Source: an uncultured Alphaproteobacteria bacterium | GTDB taxonomy: Bacteria; Pseudomonadota; Alphaproteobacteria; RF32; CAG-239 | NCBI GenBank assembly: GCA_934276635.1 | Contig: CAKQTH010000004.1 | Location: 16,491 to 80,490 of the forward strand | Length of the DNA: 64,000 nt | Direction of reading: 5' to 3' | In this document: piece after piece, positions 20,376 through 30,122 of the stretch | How positions within the stretch are numbered: the stretch's first letter is position 1 | Layout of the letters: every line of letters begins with the position of its first letter | Translations under genes and position numbers: made by a program | The notes under the pieces: model-generated | Databases searched by the model: none | Told to the model about the DNA's origin: nothing | The model's input: only the letters and a program-made list of their open reading frames with translations

Positions 20376-22085
20376 ATGCAAAAAAGTGGAATAAAAAGTT
20401 TTATTTTCAGCTTTATTTTTTCTTTATGTGCTGTTTTTGCAGTAGATAAAGCGCTTTTGCATACCCAAAAACAGGTTGAGCCGACAAAAAAAATTACATA
20501 TAAAAATATCGCACTTTTTTCACAAGACAAAGGCACTATCGTTGCTTCTGCCACAATGACCAACATTGCAGATTTGCAAAAGACGCAAGATATTGAAATC
20601 AAGGAAGAAAATATTGAGAACACCGTTCAGCCGGAAAAAGAAATTCAAAATGAAATTGTTTTCGCGCCGGAAACAAAAATTGAGCAGCCTGTTGTTGTCG
20701 CTGATTCTGCGTTTGTTTACAATCCAGATGCCGCGCCGCAAGCCGTGGAAGAAGAACTTTCTTTTGAAGAGGCACTGAAACTTTCGCAAAATCAGACTGT
20801 TGAGGAGCCGATTGAAGTTGCCCAAAATGAGGTTGTTCCGAACAATTCTGCCGCTGTTGAAAACAAAGACGACAAAACAATCATCGCCGAAAATGATGTT
20901 GTTGCCGACGACGGAAATATCAGTCTGGCGGACACTTCTTGGGACGAAAACATAAATCTTTGGATACCGCTTGAAAAAAGCGCGCAAAAATCTATGGATA
21001 TCGCTTCTGCGCAAGACGAGGCTCAGGTTGCAATGTCGGGCGGCGATGTTATGATTTCAAGTCTGGTTAATGCAACAGAAGTCAAGCCGGAAGAAACCAA
21101 AGCAGAAGAAGAGACGGCTACCGGCAGCGTCAGCGGAGAAATTGTCGTTCATCACGAAGATGAAAATGCATCGGTTGAAGATAATTCTTCACCATGGGTT
21201 ATTGCCCGCGGCACAAAATTTCCGAAAAACCGCAATGTCATAACCGACAAGGCATACAACAATCTGCCAGTTGAGAGCATTGAAGAAACCGCTGTTGTGG
21301 CCGAAGAAATATCGGTTCCGGAAGCAAAAGTCGTTGCGGACACGCTCTCTGCCGACAAAGATTTAACTCAAAAACCGGACGGTTCGGTAGATGTGGCCTA
21401 TAAGGTTATGCAAAATATTTTGATTCCGGTGCCGGATGATATTTTGAAAAACGACAACTTGACTCCGAACCTTGTATCTTCTGACGACGATGATGAAGCC
21501 GAAGAAGATGTCGTTGCGGGAAATCCGTTGGTTGAAGAAAAAACCGAAGAGCCAAAAAAAGAATCTAAAGGATTTTTCAAAAGTCTTGGTTCTCTGTTCA
21601 GCTCAAGCAAAGACAAAAATGCCGATGAAAATCTGGAAGAATATGAAATTTTTGCAAACGAAAAAGAACCGAAAAAACAACCATCGGACAAAAAGCCGAC
21701 AAACGGCATAAAATATTTCAGCAATGACGAAGAAATTCCCGAAATTCTGCCGACCGAAATCAGATTGTCTTTCCAACCCGAAAGAGCAGAAATTTCCGGC
21801 TCAACGCTTAAATGGCTGAAGGCCTTTGCCGACAACGCAAACAAGCATAAAGACATTTATATAGAAATCAGAATTGACGGTTCGAACTCTTTTGCTTTGC
21901 AGCAAAAAAGGCTTAATCTTTTGCAGGGCGTATTCCTTGAAAACGGAGTTCCTCAGCAAAAAATTGAAACAATTTTTACCTCAAGAGAGCCAAACTCTTT
22001 TGTGATAAGAAGTATGAAAATTAACCCCGTTCCGGAAAGGAAAGAACAGAAAAAAGAACAACCCACATATTATCAGTCTTGGTAA
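20376..22085 (+). CDS. Pilus-locus protein with OmpA-like C-terminal domain
   Basis: 569 residues. An N-terminal hydrophobic segment (residues 6-24, FIFSFIFSLCAVFAV) serves as signal or anchor. It is followed by some 400 residues of acidic, Glu/Val/Ala-rich low-complexity sequence, then a compact C-terminal domain (about 455-555). That domain reads like an OmpA fold: a strand RLSFQPERAEISGS, helix LKWLKAFADNANKH, strand IYIEIRIDG, helix QQKRLNLLQGVFLENGVPQQKI. It is the first gene of the pilus operon, 48 bases ahead of the TcpQ-like lipoprotein. A peptidoglycan-contacting role for the pilus machine is inferred, not shown. No strong ribosome-binding site precedes the ATG. Confidence 0.65.
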   Translation: MQKSGIKSFIFSFIFSLCAVFAVDKALLHTQKQVEPTKKITYKNIALFSQDKGTIVASATMTNIADLQKTQDIEIKEENIENTVQPEKEIQNEIVFAPETKIEQPVVVADSAFVYNPDAAPQAVEEELSFEEALKLSQNQTVEEPIEVAQNEVVPNNSAAVENKDDKTIIAENDVVADDGNISLADTSWDENINLWIPLEKSAQKSMDIASAQDEAQVAMSGGDVMISSLVNATEVKPEETKAEEETATGSVSGEIVVHHEDENASVEDNSSPWVIARGTKFPKNRNVITDKAYNNLPVESIEETAVVAEEISVPEAKVVADTLSADKDLTQKPDGSVDVAYKVMQNILIPVPDDILKNDNLTPNLVSSDDDDEAEEDVVAGNPLVEEKTEEPKKESKGFFKSLGSLFSSSKDKNADENLEEYEIFANEKEPKKQPSDKKPTNGIKYFSNDEEIPEILPTEIRLSFQPERAEISGSTLKWLKAFADNANKHKDIYIEIRIDGSNSFALQQKRLNLLQGVFLENGVPQQKIETIFTSREPNSFVIRSMKINPVPERKEQKKEQPTYYQSW

Positions 22086-22132
22086 TAAGTTGCTTGATTC
22101 TTATTTTTCAAAAGGTATTATAGGAAAATACA

Positions 22133-22975
22133 ATGAAACATAACTTAGGAATTACGGATATGAACAGGAAACTCTTTTTATTAGCATGCACTTTCGGCAT
22201 CTTTACGCTTGCCGGTTGCGCTGCCTTTAATTCTCAGCATGACGGAAATTGTCCCGCAGGCTCAAACTGTGACACCAATGCTTATATGAGCAAATCGGTT
22301 GCTCCGTCTCCATGTGATGACAATTATCTTGACGCCGCTTGCCAGGATCAGTTCACAAACTATACACAGGTTGCCGCAGACTATCGTCAATACGGCGAAA
22401 GAAATCCGCGTGATATCAGAGTTTCGCAAGCAGCTGCCGGAAATAATATGACGGCCGTAATTCCGCCGAGCATCGAAAACGAAGTTATAGAATATGAAAT
22501 AAATGCTGACAAAACAGTTGCTCCTGCTCCGGCAGAAACATGCAAAGAGCCCGAAAAAACCGCTCCGAAAAGCACGCTTAAAGACACTTTGAAAAAAGAA
22601 GCGCCGACAGAAAATACCACAGAAATTACCGTAGAATCCTATGAAAACATTGTAGAACAACCCGATCAGGGAGTTGTTGAAGAAGAATATATCATGGAAG
22701 AAGATTTGATTGAAGATTGGATTGCAGAAGAAGGTCAAAACCTCAAATCTTTACTTTCCGAATGGAGCGACCGTGCCGGCTGGCGTTTGGTTTGGGATAC
22801 AAACCGCAACTATACTCTGACGGCAGGCGCAATGTTCCGCGGAACATTTGCCGATGTGGCATCTGCACTCATCAGAGCTTTTGCAAGAGCAAGACCTGCT
22901 CCGATAGCAACATTTTATAAAGGAAACCGCGTTTTAGTAGTCGAAACAATGGAGGACGAAAATGCATACAACTAA
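22133..22975 (+). CDS. TcpQ/PilL-like pilus lipoprotein
   Basis: 280 residues. A lipoprotein signal peptide ends in TLAGC (Cys about 29), so it should be lipidated by Lgt. The middle is acidic and variable. The last about 75 residues (LKSLLSEWSDRAGWRLVWD...YTLTAGAMFRGTFADVASALIRAF...YKGNRVLVV) match the TcpQ/PilL C-terminal domain that binds the secretin and helps it reach the outer membrane in type IVb pilus systems. AGGAAA precedes the ATG at 22133; an internal ATG at 22160 is possible. Overlaps the secretin gene by 14 bases. Confidence 0.75.
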   Translation: MKHNLGITDMNRKLFLLACTFGIFTLAGCAAFNSQHDGNCPAGSNCDTNAYMSKSVAPSPCDDNYLDAACQDQFTNYTQVAADYRQYGERNPRDIRVSQAAAGNNMTAVIPPSIENEVIEYEINADKTVAPAPAETCKEPEKTAPKSTLKDTLKKEAPTENTTEITVESYENIVEQPDQGVVEEEYIMEEDLIEDWIAEEGQNLKSLLSEWSDRAGWRLVWDTNRNYTLTAGAMFRGTFADVASALIRAFARARPAPIATFYKGNRVLVVETMEDENAYN

Positions 22976-24554
22976 ATATAACTTTTTGACTTTAGCAGCA
23001 TTGGTTGCATTTTGCTCCTCTTGCTCAATGTCCAGCAGTTTGGAAGAAAGCATCGACAGAGAAACCGAAAATATTGAAAGACTTCAGGTAAAGGCGTCTG
23101 CGCCGACAGAACTTGCTCCAAACGATGTTATCCGTGTAAAAGATGAAATCTGGCTCGGAAATACTTCGGAAGTGGAATATGAAGGCGAACCGATTCCGCA
23201 ATATCTGGAAGGAAAAGACGGCATCACAATGATAAGCAACCGCCCGATTACCTTGTATGAAATCGGCGATACCATCAACAAAATTACATCGCTCAAAGTT
23301 CGCTATGCGCCGCAGCTTGAATCTGAGGCTATTTCGGCAGCGTCAGCAAACGCTCCGGCAATGGATTCAATCGGCGCGGATTGGACAGAGCCGACAAAAA
23401 TGCTTGTTTCTTATCAGGGACCTTTGAGCGGCCTGTTAGATGAAATTTCATCTCGTTTCGGCATTTGGTGGAAATATGAAAAGAAAGAAATTTATTTCTA
23501 CAAACATATCAACAAGACCTTTGTTGTATATTCTTTGCCGACAAACTCAAGCTTGTCCGTCAGCGTCGGCGGTTCTTCTACCGAAGGCGGCGGTGCGGGT
23601 TCAAACTCCGTAAGCTTGTCTAACTCTGCTCAGGTTGAAATGTGGTCCAACATTGAAAATGCAATTCGTTCCATGGTTGATTCCGATGCTCAGCTGACAA
23701 TGGATTCGGCAAACGGAACCGTTTCTTTGACCGCAACTCCGACCGACATCAAAAAGGTTGCAAAATTCATCAACGAACAGAACAACCGCTTGTCAAGACA
23801 AGTTGCCATCAGCGTAAAGGTTTTGCAACTTTCTTTGAGCGATTCGGACAACCTGTCTCTGGATTGGAGCACAGTGTTTAAGGACGGCCACAACAATATC
23901 GGCATTTCGTCGCTCACAACCGAAACTGGCGTGATTGCCAGCCCGTCAAACAGCGGTATGAATATGACGCTTCTTCCGGGCAACTGGACAATTCAGGCTG
24001 CCATGGACGCAATTTCGAAAAAAGGTAAAACAAACCTGATTACAAGCGGCACGGTTACAACCCTTAACAACAAACCGGCACCGATTCAGGTTGTAAAGAC
24101 TCAAAACTATATTTCCGAAATTACAAAAACCAACAGCGGAAGTGATGAATATTTTGATATTTCGACCGACACCGAAGAAATCGAAACAGGTTTCACCTTG
24201 GATATTCTTCCGAGAATTTTGGAACACGGCCGTTTGTTGATTATGTTCAATATGACATTGTCCGATTTGCTGAGCCTTGAAAAGGTTGACACCGGAAACG
24301 GAAGCTATATTCAAAACCCGGTTATCGAATCTCGAGGATTCTCGCAGGAAGTTGCTTTGAAATCCGGTGAAACGCTTGTTTTGAGCGGATATGAGAGAAC
24401 GGAAAACGCCATTGACAAACAGGGCAAATTCTCTCCAAACAACATTATTCTGGGCGGAAGCAACACTGCAACCCAAAGCAAGACAATGATTGTCATTCTG
24501 CTTACTCCGGTTGTTTTGGAAACACCGCTCAATCCGGAAACCAGAATAAAATAA
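22962..24554 (+). CDS. pilN: PilN-type secretin (outer-membrane pilus channel)
   Basis: 530 residues. Forms the outer-membrane ring through which the type IVb pilus emerges. The signal peptide MHTTKYNFLTLAALVAF ends in a cysteine-rich CSSCS that may be a non-canonical lipobox, as expected for R64 PilN-type lipoprotein secretins. N-domains occupy residues 60-270 and a Ser/Gly-rich stretch near 200 holds VGGSSTEGGGAG. The C-terminal secretin core includes KGKTNLITSGTVTTLNNKPA and VALKSGETLVLSGYER. GGAGGAC stands 6 bases before the ATG, which lies inside the previous gene. Confidence 0.9.
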   Translation: MHTTKYNFLTLAALVAFCSSCSMSSSLEESIDRETENIERLQVKASAPTELAPNDVIRVKDEIWLGNTSEVEYEGEPIPQYLEGKDGITMISNRPITLYEIGDTINKITSLKVRYAPQLESEAISAASANAPAMDSIGADWTEPTKMLVSYQGPLSGLLDEISSRFGIWWKYEKKEIYFYKHINKTFVVYSLPTNSSLSVSVGGSSTEGGGAGSNSVSLSNSAQVEMWSNIENAIRSMVDSDAQLTMDSANGTVSLTATPTDIKKVAKFINEQNNRLSRQVAISVKVLQLSLSDSDNLSLDWSTVFKDGHNNIGISSLTTETGVIASPSNSGMNMTLLPGNWTIQAAMDAISKKGKTNLITSGTVTTLNNKPAPIQVVKTQNYISEITKTNSGSDEYFDISTDTEEIETGFTLDILPRILEHGRLLIMFNMTLSDLLSLEKVDTGNGSYIQNPVIESRGFSQEVALKSGETLVLSGYERTENAIDKQGKFSPNNIILGGSNTATQSKTMIVILLTPVVLETPLNPETRIK

Positions 24555-24582
24555 AAAACCATAACAACTAAAGGAAACTAAA

Positions 24583-25857
24583 GTGTTAGAAGATGCAAAA
24601 TTGGAGAACGAAGAATACGGAAAGGAAAAAACCAGAGTTTCCGGAACAAGGTTCACGCTTGGTCAAAAGACCTATGCAACGAGCCTGTTCTGGCAGCAGC
24701 TGCAAAATTCCGAAGATCCTCTGGTTGAAATAAAAGAGGCATCTGAAGGGGTTTTGGAAGGCTCCGACCTGTTTTGTATCCGCCCCGGAAAAGCTCCGCA
24801 GTTCGGTATATGTGTATCGCAGGAAGGATATAAAAAAGGCGATATCGTTGCCGCAATTGCTTTGGCTTCCACTTGGTCTGATTTATCGTCGTTTATCGCC
24901 GTATTTAAGGTCGATTCCGGCTGGTGGTATATCTGCGTCAGAAACGATATTGTTCTTGCCGACGGTGATATGCTGTACCTTAATGAAATGGACGCCAAAG
25001 ATCAATTTTTCTCAATGCTTAATGTTCCTGATTGGGGAAAGAAAATCGCCCCGCAAGAATGGGGTATTGAGGGCACCAGAGAAGAAGACTTGGAGCAGCT
25101 TCTGAGCAAAGGAACTCAGATCAAATTGCAAAAAATCAACGCCATCAGAGGGCCTAAGCTTGTTTTGCTAATTGTGTCGGCGATTATCGCAGGTATCTGG
25201 CTTCTTTCTACCATAGTTGACTTTATCTTTATGGCAATTCCGCAAAAGCCGGTGGTTCAGCCAGTTCAGTTCAAGGAGATACAAGAGGCGCCGCCTCCGC
25301 CTGAAGTTAAGCCTTGGGAGAAAATTTTGAACCCGATGGAGATTATGGCAAACTGCTATTACGGGGCTCAAGAGCTAGTTAAAATTCTGCCTCCGGGGTG
25401 GAAAATTGAGGGAATTACCTGCACTCCGACAAGCATCACAACATCGTGGAGACGAGAAATCGGCCGTGTATTATGGATAGACAAGGCCTTAGATGTGTCC
25501 GGAATCGATTTTTCAAGCCGTTCGGTTTCTTCTAACGGCGGGCAGCTTATGGCCTCCGTTCAGATGAAAAATGTTTCTGAAATAAATTCTCCTCCGAAGA
25601 CAACAACCACTGACCTGATAAACATCATCAACGATTTGTTTCAGTCTTTGGAACAAAACATATCACTCGGAACGGCATCATACACATCTCCGCAGAAAAA
25701 TGTTTATCGTTCGGTCACATTTAGCTTTTCATCAACGCACGATCCGTTGACATGGAGTGATATTCTTATGAAGTTTCCGGGGTTGGAAATCAAAACCCTG
25801 AGATATGATATAAACACAAAAATTTGGCAATATGAGGGAGCAATCTATGCGCTATAA
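24583..25857 (+). CDS. pilO: PilO-type type IVb pilus inner-membrane protein
   Basis: 424 residues. An N-terminal cytoplasmic half (residues 1-190) is followed by one membrane span (about 193-222, LVLLIVSAIIAGIWLLSTIV) and a Pro-rich link (EAPPPPEVKPWE), then a periplasmic alpha/beta domain. This is the layout of the PilO family (PAP_PilO) of R64-like pili, thought to connect the assembly ATPase platform to the secretin. It starts with GTG at 24583, with AAGGAA 6 bases before it. The 3' end overlaps the pilP-like start by 11 bases. Confidence 0.8.
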   Translation: MLEDAKLENEEYGKEKTRVSGTRFTLGQKTYATSLFWQQLQNSEDPLVEIKEASEGVLEGSDLFCIRPGKAPQFGICVSQEGYKKGDIVAAIALASTWSDLSSFIAVFKVDSGWWYICVRNDIVLADGDMLYLNEMDAKDQFFSMLNVPDWGKKIAPQEWGIEGTREEDLEQLLSKGTQIKLQKINAIRGPKLVLLIVSAIIAGIWLLSTIVDFIFMAIPQKPVVQPVQFKEIQEAPPPPEVKPWEKILNPMEIMANCYYGAQELVKILPPGWKIEGITCTPTSITTSWRREIGRVLWIDKALDVSGIDFSSRSVSSNGGQLMASVQMKNVSEINSPPKTTTTDLINIINDLFQSLEQNISLGTASYTSPQKNVYRSVTFSFSSTHDPLTWSDILMKFPGLEIKTLRYDINTKIWQYEGAIYAL

Positions 25858-27334
25858 CAACAAAAACACACTTTCCGCTTTGGCTCTGATTTTGGCAATG
25901 AGTTTTTCTCTGGCCGATGTCAGCTACGCGCAGGGCGTTATTTCTCTGGCTGACGATGAAGTCGATGAACTCGGACTTCCGGCAGATGATACAGAGAAAC
26001 AACCTGAAGAACAAGCCGATGCGGCTGTTTCAGAAGACATTGCGGCAGGACAGGTTGATGCTGATGCAACTGCGCAAGAACCTGCTCCGACGGCAGAACA
26101 GGAAAATATTTCTCTTGAAATTCCACTTGAGACTGCAGAACCTGCTCCGATGACGGCGGCAGACGCTGCTGCCGATGAAAATATTCCGGCAGACAACGGT
26201 TTGATTGATGAAACTACCGCCGATGACAATATTTTGCCGGAAGAAGACAATGCCGATGCCGTTTCACCACTTTTGGGCGGAGGAAAATCTCGCGCAAACT
26301 TTGGAGAATCTCTTGCCGAAAAACAGGCTCAGCATGAAGCAGAAATGGAAAATCTGGCAAAACTCGGCGATTCTATTTTGTCACAGATTGACAACGAACT
26401 GTTCTCTCAGATGTCGGATATTGAAAAACAGACAACCCTTTTGTCATTGGAACTGCGTCGTGAAAAACTCAAAAGCGAGATTGCGGCCATAAAAGCCGAA
26501 AGATTGCGTGCGATTGAAGAAGAGCAGGAACAGCGCGAAGAACGCGAACAGCGCAAAAAAGACAGACAGTCCGAAAAAGAAATCGAGCTTTTGAAAGAAC
26601 AACAGCTTTTGAAAGACAAAGAAATTGCGTTTGAAGCTTTGCGTCAGGAAAAAGCTCTGAACGATTATCGCAACAAGATGCTTGAAACCGAACAGAAATG
26701 GGTTGAAGAAAATCAAAAGCTTTATGACAACATTCAAAAGCTTGAAGACGAAAGAAAATCCATGCTTGAAGATTTCGGCAAAAAGTTGGATTCTTTAAAC
26801 GACAAGTCGCTCAAACTAACAGAATCTGCAGAGCTGGCTCACTCCAGCCACTCTCAAGCCGTTGCCGCGCTTAATATGCAAAATACTCAGTTGCGTAAAA
26901 GACTTGAGGCCGAAACATCTGTCGGCAACAATCCGTTTTCTGACGAAAACAGTGAAGAAAGCCAGATTACGCCGAACAATCTGAACAAAGATTATGTAAT
27001 TATGGAAATTCGCGGCAAGGGAGCTGATTTGGTTGCGCGTTTGATTAACAAAAACGGAGAATCATTCCTGGTTAAAAAGGGCTCTATTCTGCAGACCGGA
27101 CATATTGTTGAAAACATTACTCACAACTATATAACCCTTGATAAGAAAGGAGTTAAGGATTATCTGCAATTTACGGCAGGCGGCGTCGTTGATCAGGAGC
27201 CGACGCCTTCCGAGATTCTGCCTGTTGCGGCAAAAATCAAAGAAGATTCCGGAAAAAACAACCGCCCTGCTCCGATACAGCTTATGACTGATGAAGGAAT
27301 CCCGAGCCTCGGAAACGGTATGTTTGTAAAATAG
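25847..27334 (+). CDS. pilP: PilP-type type IVb pilus periplasmic protein
   Basis: 495 residues. A cleavable signal peptide (SALALILAMSFSLADVSYAQG, cut near residue 29) is followed by an acidic Ala/Pro/Asp-rich stretch (30-130) and a long charged coiled coil (about 150-350). The small C-terminal beta domain (380-450: YVIMEIRGKGADLVARL, SFLVKKGSILQTGHIV) resembles PilP proteins that bridge the inner membrane and the secretin. I chose ATG 25847 because GAGGGAG lies 6 bases upstream and gives a clean signal peptide; ATG 25832 is five codons longer. It is much longer than plasmid PilP because of the acidic and coiled-coil insert. Confidence 0.78.
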   Translation: MRYNNKNTLSALALILAMSFSLADVSYAQGVISLADDEVDELGLPADDTEKQPEEQADAAVSEDIAAGQVDADATAQEPAPTAEQENISLEIPLETAEPAPMTAADAAADENIPADNGLIDETTADDNILPEEDNADAVSPLLGGGKSRANFGESLAEKQAQHEAEMENLAKLGDSILSQIDNELFSQMSDIEKQTTLLSLELRREKLKSEIAAIKAERLRAIEEEQEQREEREQRKKDRQSEKEIELLKEQQLLKDKEIAFEALRQEKALNDYRNKMLETEQKWVEENQKLYDNIQKLEDERKSMLEDFGKKLDSLNDKSLKLTESAELAHSSHSQAVAALNMQNTQLRKRLEAETSVGNNPFSDENSEESQITPNNLNKDYVIMEIRGKGADLVARLINKNGESFLVKKGSILQTGHIVENITHNYITLDKKGVKDYLQFTAGGVVDQEPTPSEILPVAAKIKEDSGKNNRPAPIQLMTDEGIPSLGNGMFVK

Positions 27335-27343
27335 GCGCAAAAA

Positions 27344-28990
27344 ATGAGCGAAACCGCACCGGAAACAAAAGAAGATCAACCCGAATCTGATCTGAAAGTA
27401 TCAGAAAACAAAACCGAAAAGAAGGGTAACATCGTTACCGAACTTTTCGACAAGGGTTTGACTTTGCTCACTTTGCCCGGTTCAAGCCAGCTGGTTATCG
27501 ACTCTGATACAAGAAGACTGTTAGCTCTGTTTTCGGACGGGACCTATCTGGTCACAAAATCGCACGAATTTGACGGCCGCGTCCTCAGCTTTGAAGCACT
27601 TGTAAAACGCAAAAAAATGCTGATAAAAAAGGCGCGCCTTGTCAGTGCCAACGAAATGGCCGCAATATATTCGTACGGTGAAAGAAATCAAATTACCGAA
27701 ACTGATGACGATGACGAAGATCAACTGCAAATGCAGAAAGACTTTGTCAATGTTATCAACCGCGCCGCATTGTTAAAAGTGTCGGATGTGCATATTGTCG
27801 TGGCGGACAGTACCCTCATTATGTTCCGCGTAAATGGTATGATGCAAACCGAAATGGAATACAACAAAGACTGGGGTGAGGCTTTTGTCCGCGCCGCGTT
27901 CGCATCATCAGATGTGTCCGATGCAAACTATGCTCAAAACGAATTTCAAGGCGCACAAAAATCAGGTGCAACACCTCTCCGCGGATCCAAAGGAAAATTG
28001 ATGCTGCCGCACAATGTGCTGGCTATTCGTTTGCAATTTAACCCGATTGCGTTCGGTTCGCAATATTTGGTTATGCGTCTTTTGTACGCAGATGACAATC
28101 CGGACGGAAGTGGTGATTTGGGTTCATTGGGTTTGACCGACGAGGAGCAGGCTTTGTTTTACAGACTGCGCGCTGCACCTGTCGGCCTCAGCATTATTGC
28201 AGGCCCAACCGGTTCCGGTAAATCTACAACCCTGCAAAGAAATATGATTAAGCTTTTGCAGGAAAAACACTATGAAATTAACCTGATTACCGTGGAAGAC
28301 CCGCCGGAGTATCCGATTCCGGGCGCACGGCAAATGCCGGTGACAAACGCCAATACCGAAGAAGAAAAAGAAGAAGAATTTACAAAAGCATTGTCCGCAG
28401 CGCTACGTTCCGACCCTGATGTTATGATGGTCGGTGAAATTCGTTCATATTCGGCAGCGGAATTGACCTTTAAGGGCGCACTTTCCGGTCACGGTGTTTG
28501 GTCTACATTGCACGCAAACAGTGCGCCTGCAATTGTTACCCGTCTTCGTGATATCGGAATTCAGCCGTATATGTTGAACGACCCAGAATTGGTTAAGGGG
28601 CTTATTTCTCAACGACTTTTCCGAAAACTTTGTCCTCATTGCCGCAAGTCCGTAAAAGAAAAACTGAACGACCCGATGGTAAAACGACTGAGAACGGCGC
28701 TCGGCGATTATGGAATGGAAAACACATATCTGCGCGGCGAAGGATGTGAAAAGTGTAACCACCGCGGATTTATCGGACGACTTTCGGTACCAGAGATTAT
28801 TCTTCCGGACGGAAAGTTTTTGGAGATGATGATTAAAAACGAAACCCGTCAGGCTATTGACTATTGGATCAGCGAGCTAGGCGGAAGATATTTGCGTGAT
28901 GCGGCAATCGAAAGAATGCTGCGCGGCTTAATTGATTTGGAAGAGCTTGAAAGATGGTGCGGACTGCTCGACCAAAGACCTGTATACTAA
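27344..28990 (+). CDS. pilQ: Type IVb pilus assembly ATPase (GspE/PilB family, R64 PilQ)
   Basis: 548 residues. Cytoplasmic hexameric motor that powers pilus extension. N-terminal domain about residues 1-130. The ATPase core has Walker A GPTGSGKST (about 287-295), Asp box ITVEDPPEYPI, Walker B region SDPDVMMVGEIR and His box GHGVWSTLHAN. A four-cysteine zinc site (CPHC...CEKCNHRGF) is near 425-475, as in GspE/PilB extension motors. The pilQ name follows R64 usage and is not the secretin PilQ of type IVa pili. It is followed 15 bases later by the GspF-type platform gene. Confidence 0.93.
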   Translation: MSETAPETKEDQPESDLKVSENKTEKKGNIVTELFDKGLTLLTLPGSSQLVIDSDTRRLLALFSDGTYLVTKSHEFDGRVLSFEALVKRKKMLIKKARLVSANEMAAIYSYGERNQITETDDDDEDQLQMQKDFVNVINRAALLKVSDVHIVVADSTLIMFRVNGMMQTEMEYNKDWGEAFVRAAFASSDVSDANYAQNEFQGAQKSGATPLRGSKGKLMLPHNVLAIRLQFNPIAFGSQYLVMRLLYADDNPDGSGDLGSLGLTDEEQALFYRLRAAPVGLSIIAGPTGSGKSTTLQRNMIKLLQEKHYEINLITVEDPPEYPIPGARQMPVTNANTEEEKEEEFTKALSAALRSDPDVMMVGEIRSYSAAELTFKGALSGHGVWSTLHANSAPAIVTRLRDIGIQPYMLNDPELVKGLISQRLFRKLCPHCRKSVKEKLNDPMVKRLRTALGDYGMENTYLRGEGCEKCNHRGFIGRLSVPEIILPDGKFLEMMIKNETRQAIDYWISELGGRYLRDAAIERMLRGLIDLEELERWCGLLDQRPVY

Positions 28991-29005
28991 AGGAGCAAAA
29001 AAGAC

Positions 29006-30118
29006 ATGGCTGAAAAATCTCAAGCTTCTGCAAGAACGCGTCGACAACTAAACTCTATTGAAGTTTTTTACGCAAAAATCGTATGTAATTTTTCAAACGA
29101 AGCAAGGCTTAAAATTTTCCGTAAATTGGCATCGCTGATGAGCAACCGATTTTCTTTGATGAACGCGATTGATATGCTTTATGACAGTATGAGCGACGGA
29201 GGGAAAAACACGGCAGAACCGATGGCTATTGCTCTGGCGGCGTGGGGAAGAGCCCTGCAAAACGGTCAAACTTTTGCTGATGCGCTCAAGGGCTGGGCGC
29301 CTAACCGCGAAAGACTGATGCTTTCGGTCGGTGATGTTTCAGACCTTGAAAATGCGTTGTTTAACCTTATTAAGGTGACGGAAGGTACCACTAAAATGGT
29401 GCGCCCGATTATCGGCGCGATTGCTTACCCGTCGTTCTTGTTGATGTTGGCCGTATTTATTGTGTACGCCATCGGTGTATACATGGTGCCGCCGATGCTT
29501 GAAGCCGCGCCGGGTGTTCGTTGGAAAGGTTCTGCGAAAGACTTGGCCGATATTTCGGAATGGATTACAAATAACTGGCTTATCGCGTTTTCAGCATTCC
29601 CGATTATAATGATTGTGATATATGCAACCATCGGCGTTTGGACCGGAAGAATCAGAGCCATTGTCGATAATATACCGCCTTGGTCGCTGTATAAGGTGTT
29701 TTCGGGTATTACATGGCTGTTGGCGTTGTCTGCGCTTGTAAAAGGCGGTGTGCCGGTTTCAACGGCTTTGCGTGCGCTGTATAAAGACTCGAACAAATAT
29801 CTGCAGGAACGAATTGAAAAAACTTCACACTTTGTAAACAATGGTGATAACTTGGGGCAAGCTCTGTCCAAAACAAAACTGAACTTTCCTGATAAAGAAA
29901 TTATCGCCGACCTCAGAGTATATTCCGAACTTGATAACTTTGAAGAAGCATTGGAAAAACTTGCTAACGACTGGTTGGAAGAATCGGTTTATCTGATTGA
30001 GCAAAAAGCCTCTATTTTGAACATGGTCGCGTTGCTGTCGGTTTCTGGCGTTATTGCTTGGACGGTGCTCAGCGTGTTCGAGATGCAAGACCAAATTACT
30101 TCATCAATGGGAATATAG
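29006..30118 (+). CDS. pilR: Pilus inner-membrane platform protein (GspF family, R64 PilR)
   Basis: 370 residues. Polytopic platform that the ATPase acts on. It has a cytoplasmic helical domain with FRKLASLMSNRFSLMNAIDML and then three membrane segments near residues 132-160, 190-213 and 343-362, with a second helical repeat (LLALSALVKGGVPVSTALRAL) between them, the duplicated T2SSF layout. AAAGGAG lies upstream of the ATG. The name follows R64 and is unrelated to the two-component regulator PilR. Confidence 0.88.
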   Translation: MAEKSQASARTRRQLNSIEVFYAKIVCNFSNEARLKIFRKLASLMSNRFSLMNAIDMLYDSMSDGGKNTAEPMAIALAAWGRALQNGQTFADALKGWAPNRERLMLSVGDVSDLENALFNLIKVTEGTTKMVRPIIGAIAYPSFLLMLAVFIVYAIGVYMVPPMLEAAPGVRWKGSAKDLADISEWITNNWLIAFSAFPIIMIVIYATIGVWTGRIRAIVDNIPPWSLYKVFSGITWLLALSALVKGGVPVSTALRALYKDSNKYLQERIEKTSHFVNNGDNLGQALSKTKLNFPDKEIIADLRVYSELDNFEEALEKLANDWLEESVYLIEQKASILNMVALLSVSGVIAWTVLSVFEMQDQITSSMGI

Positions 30119-30122
30119 AGCC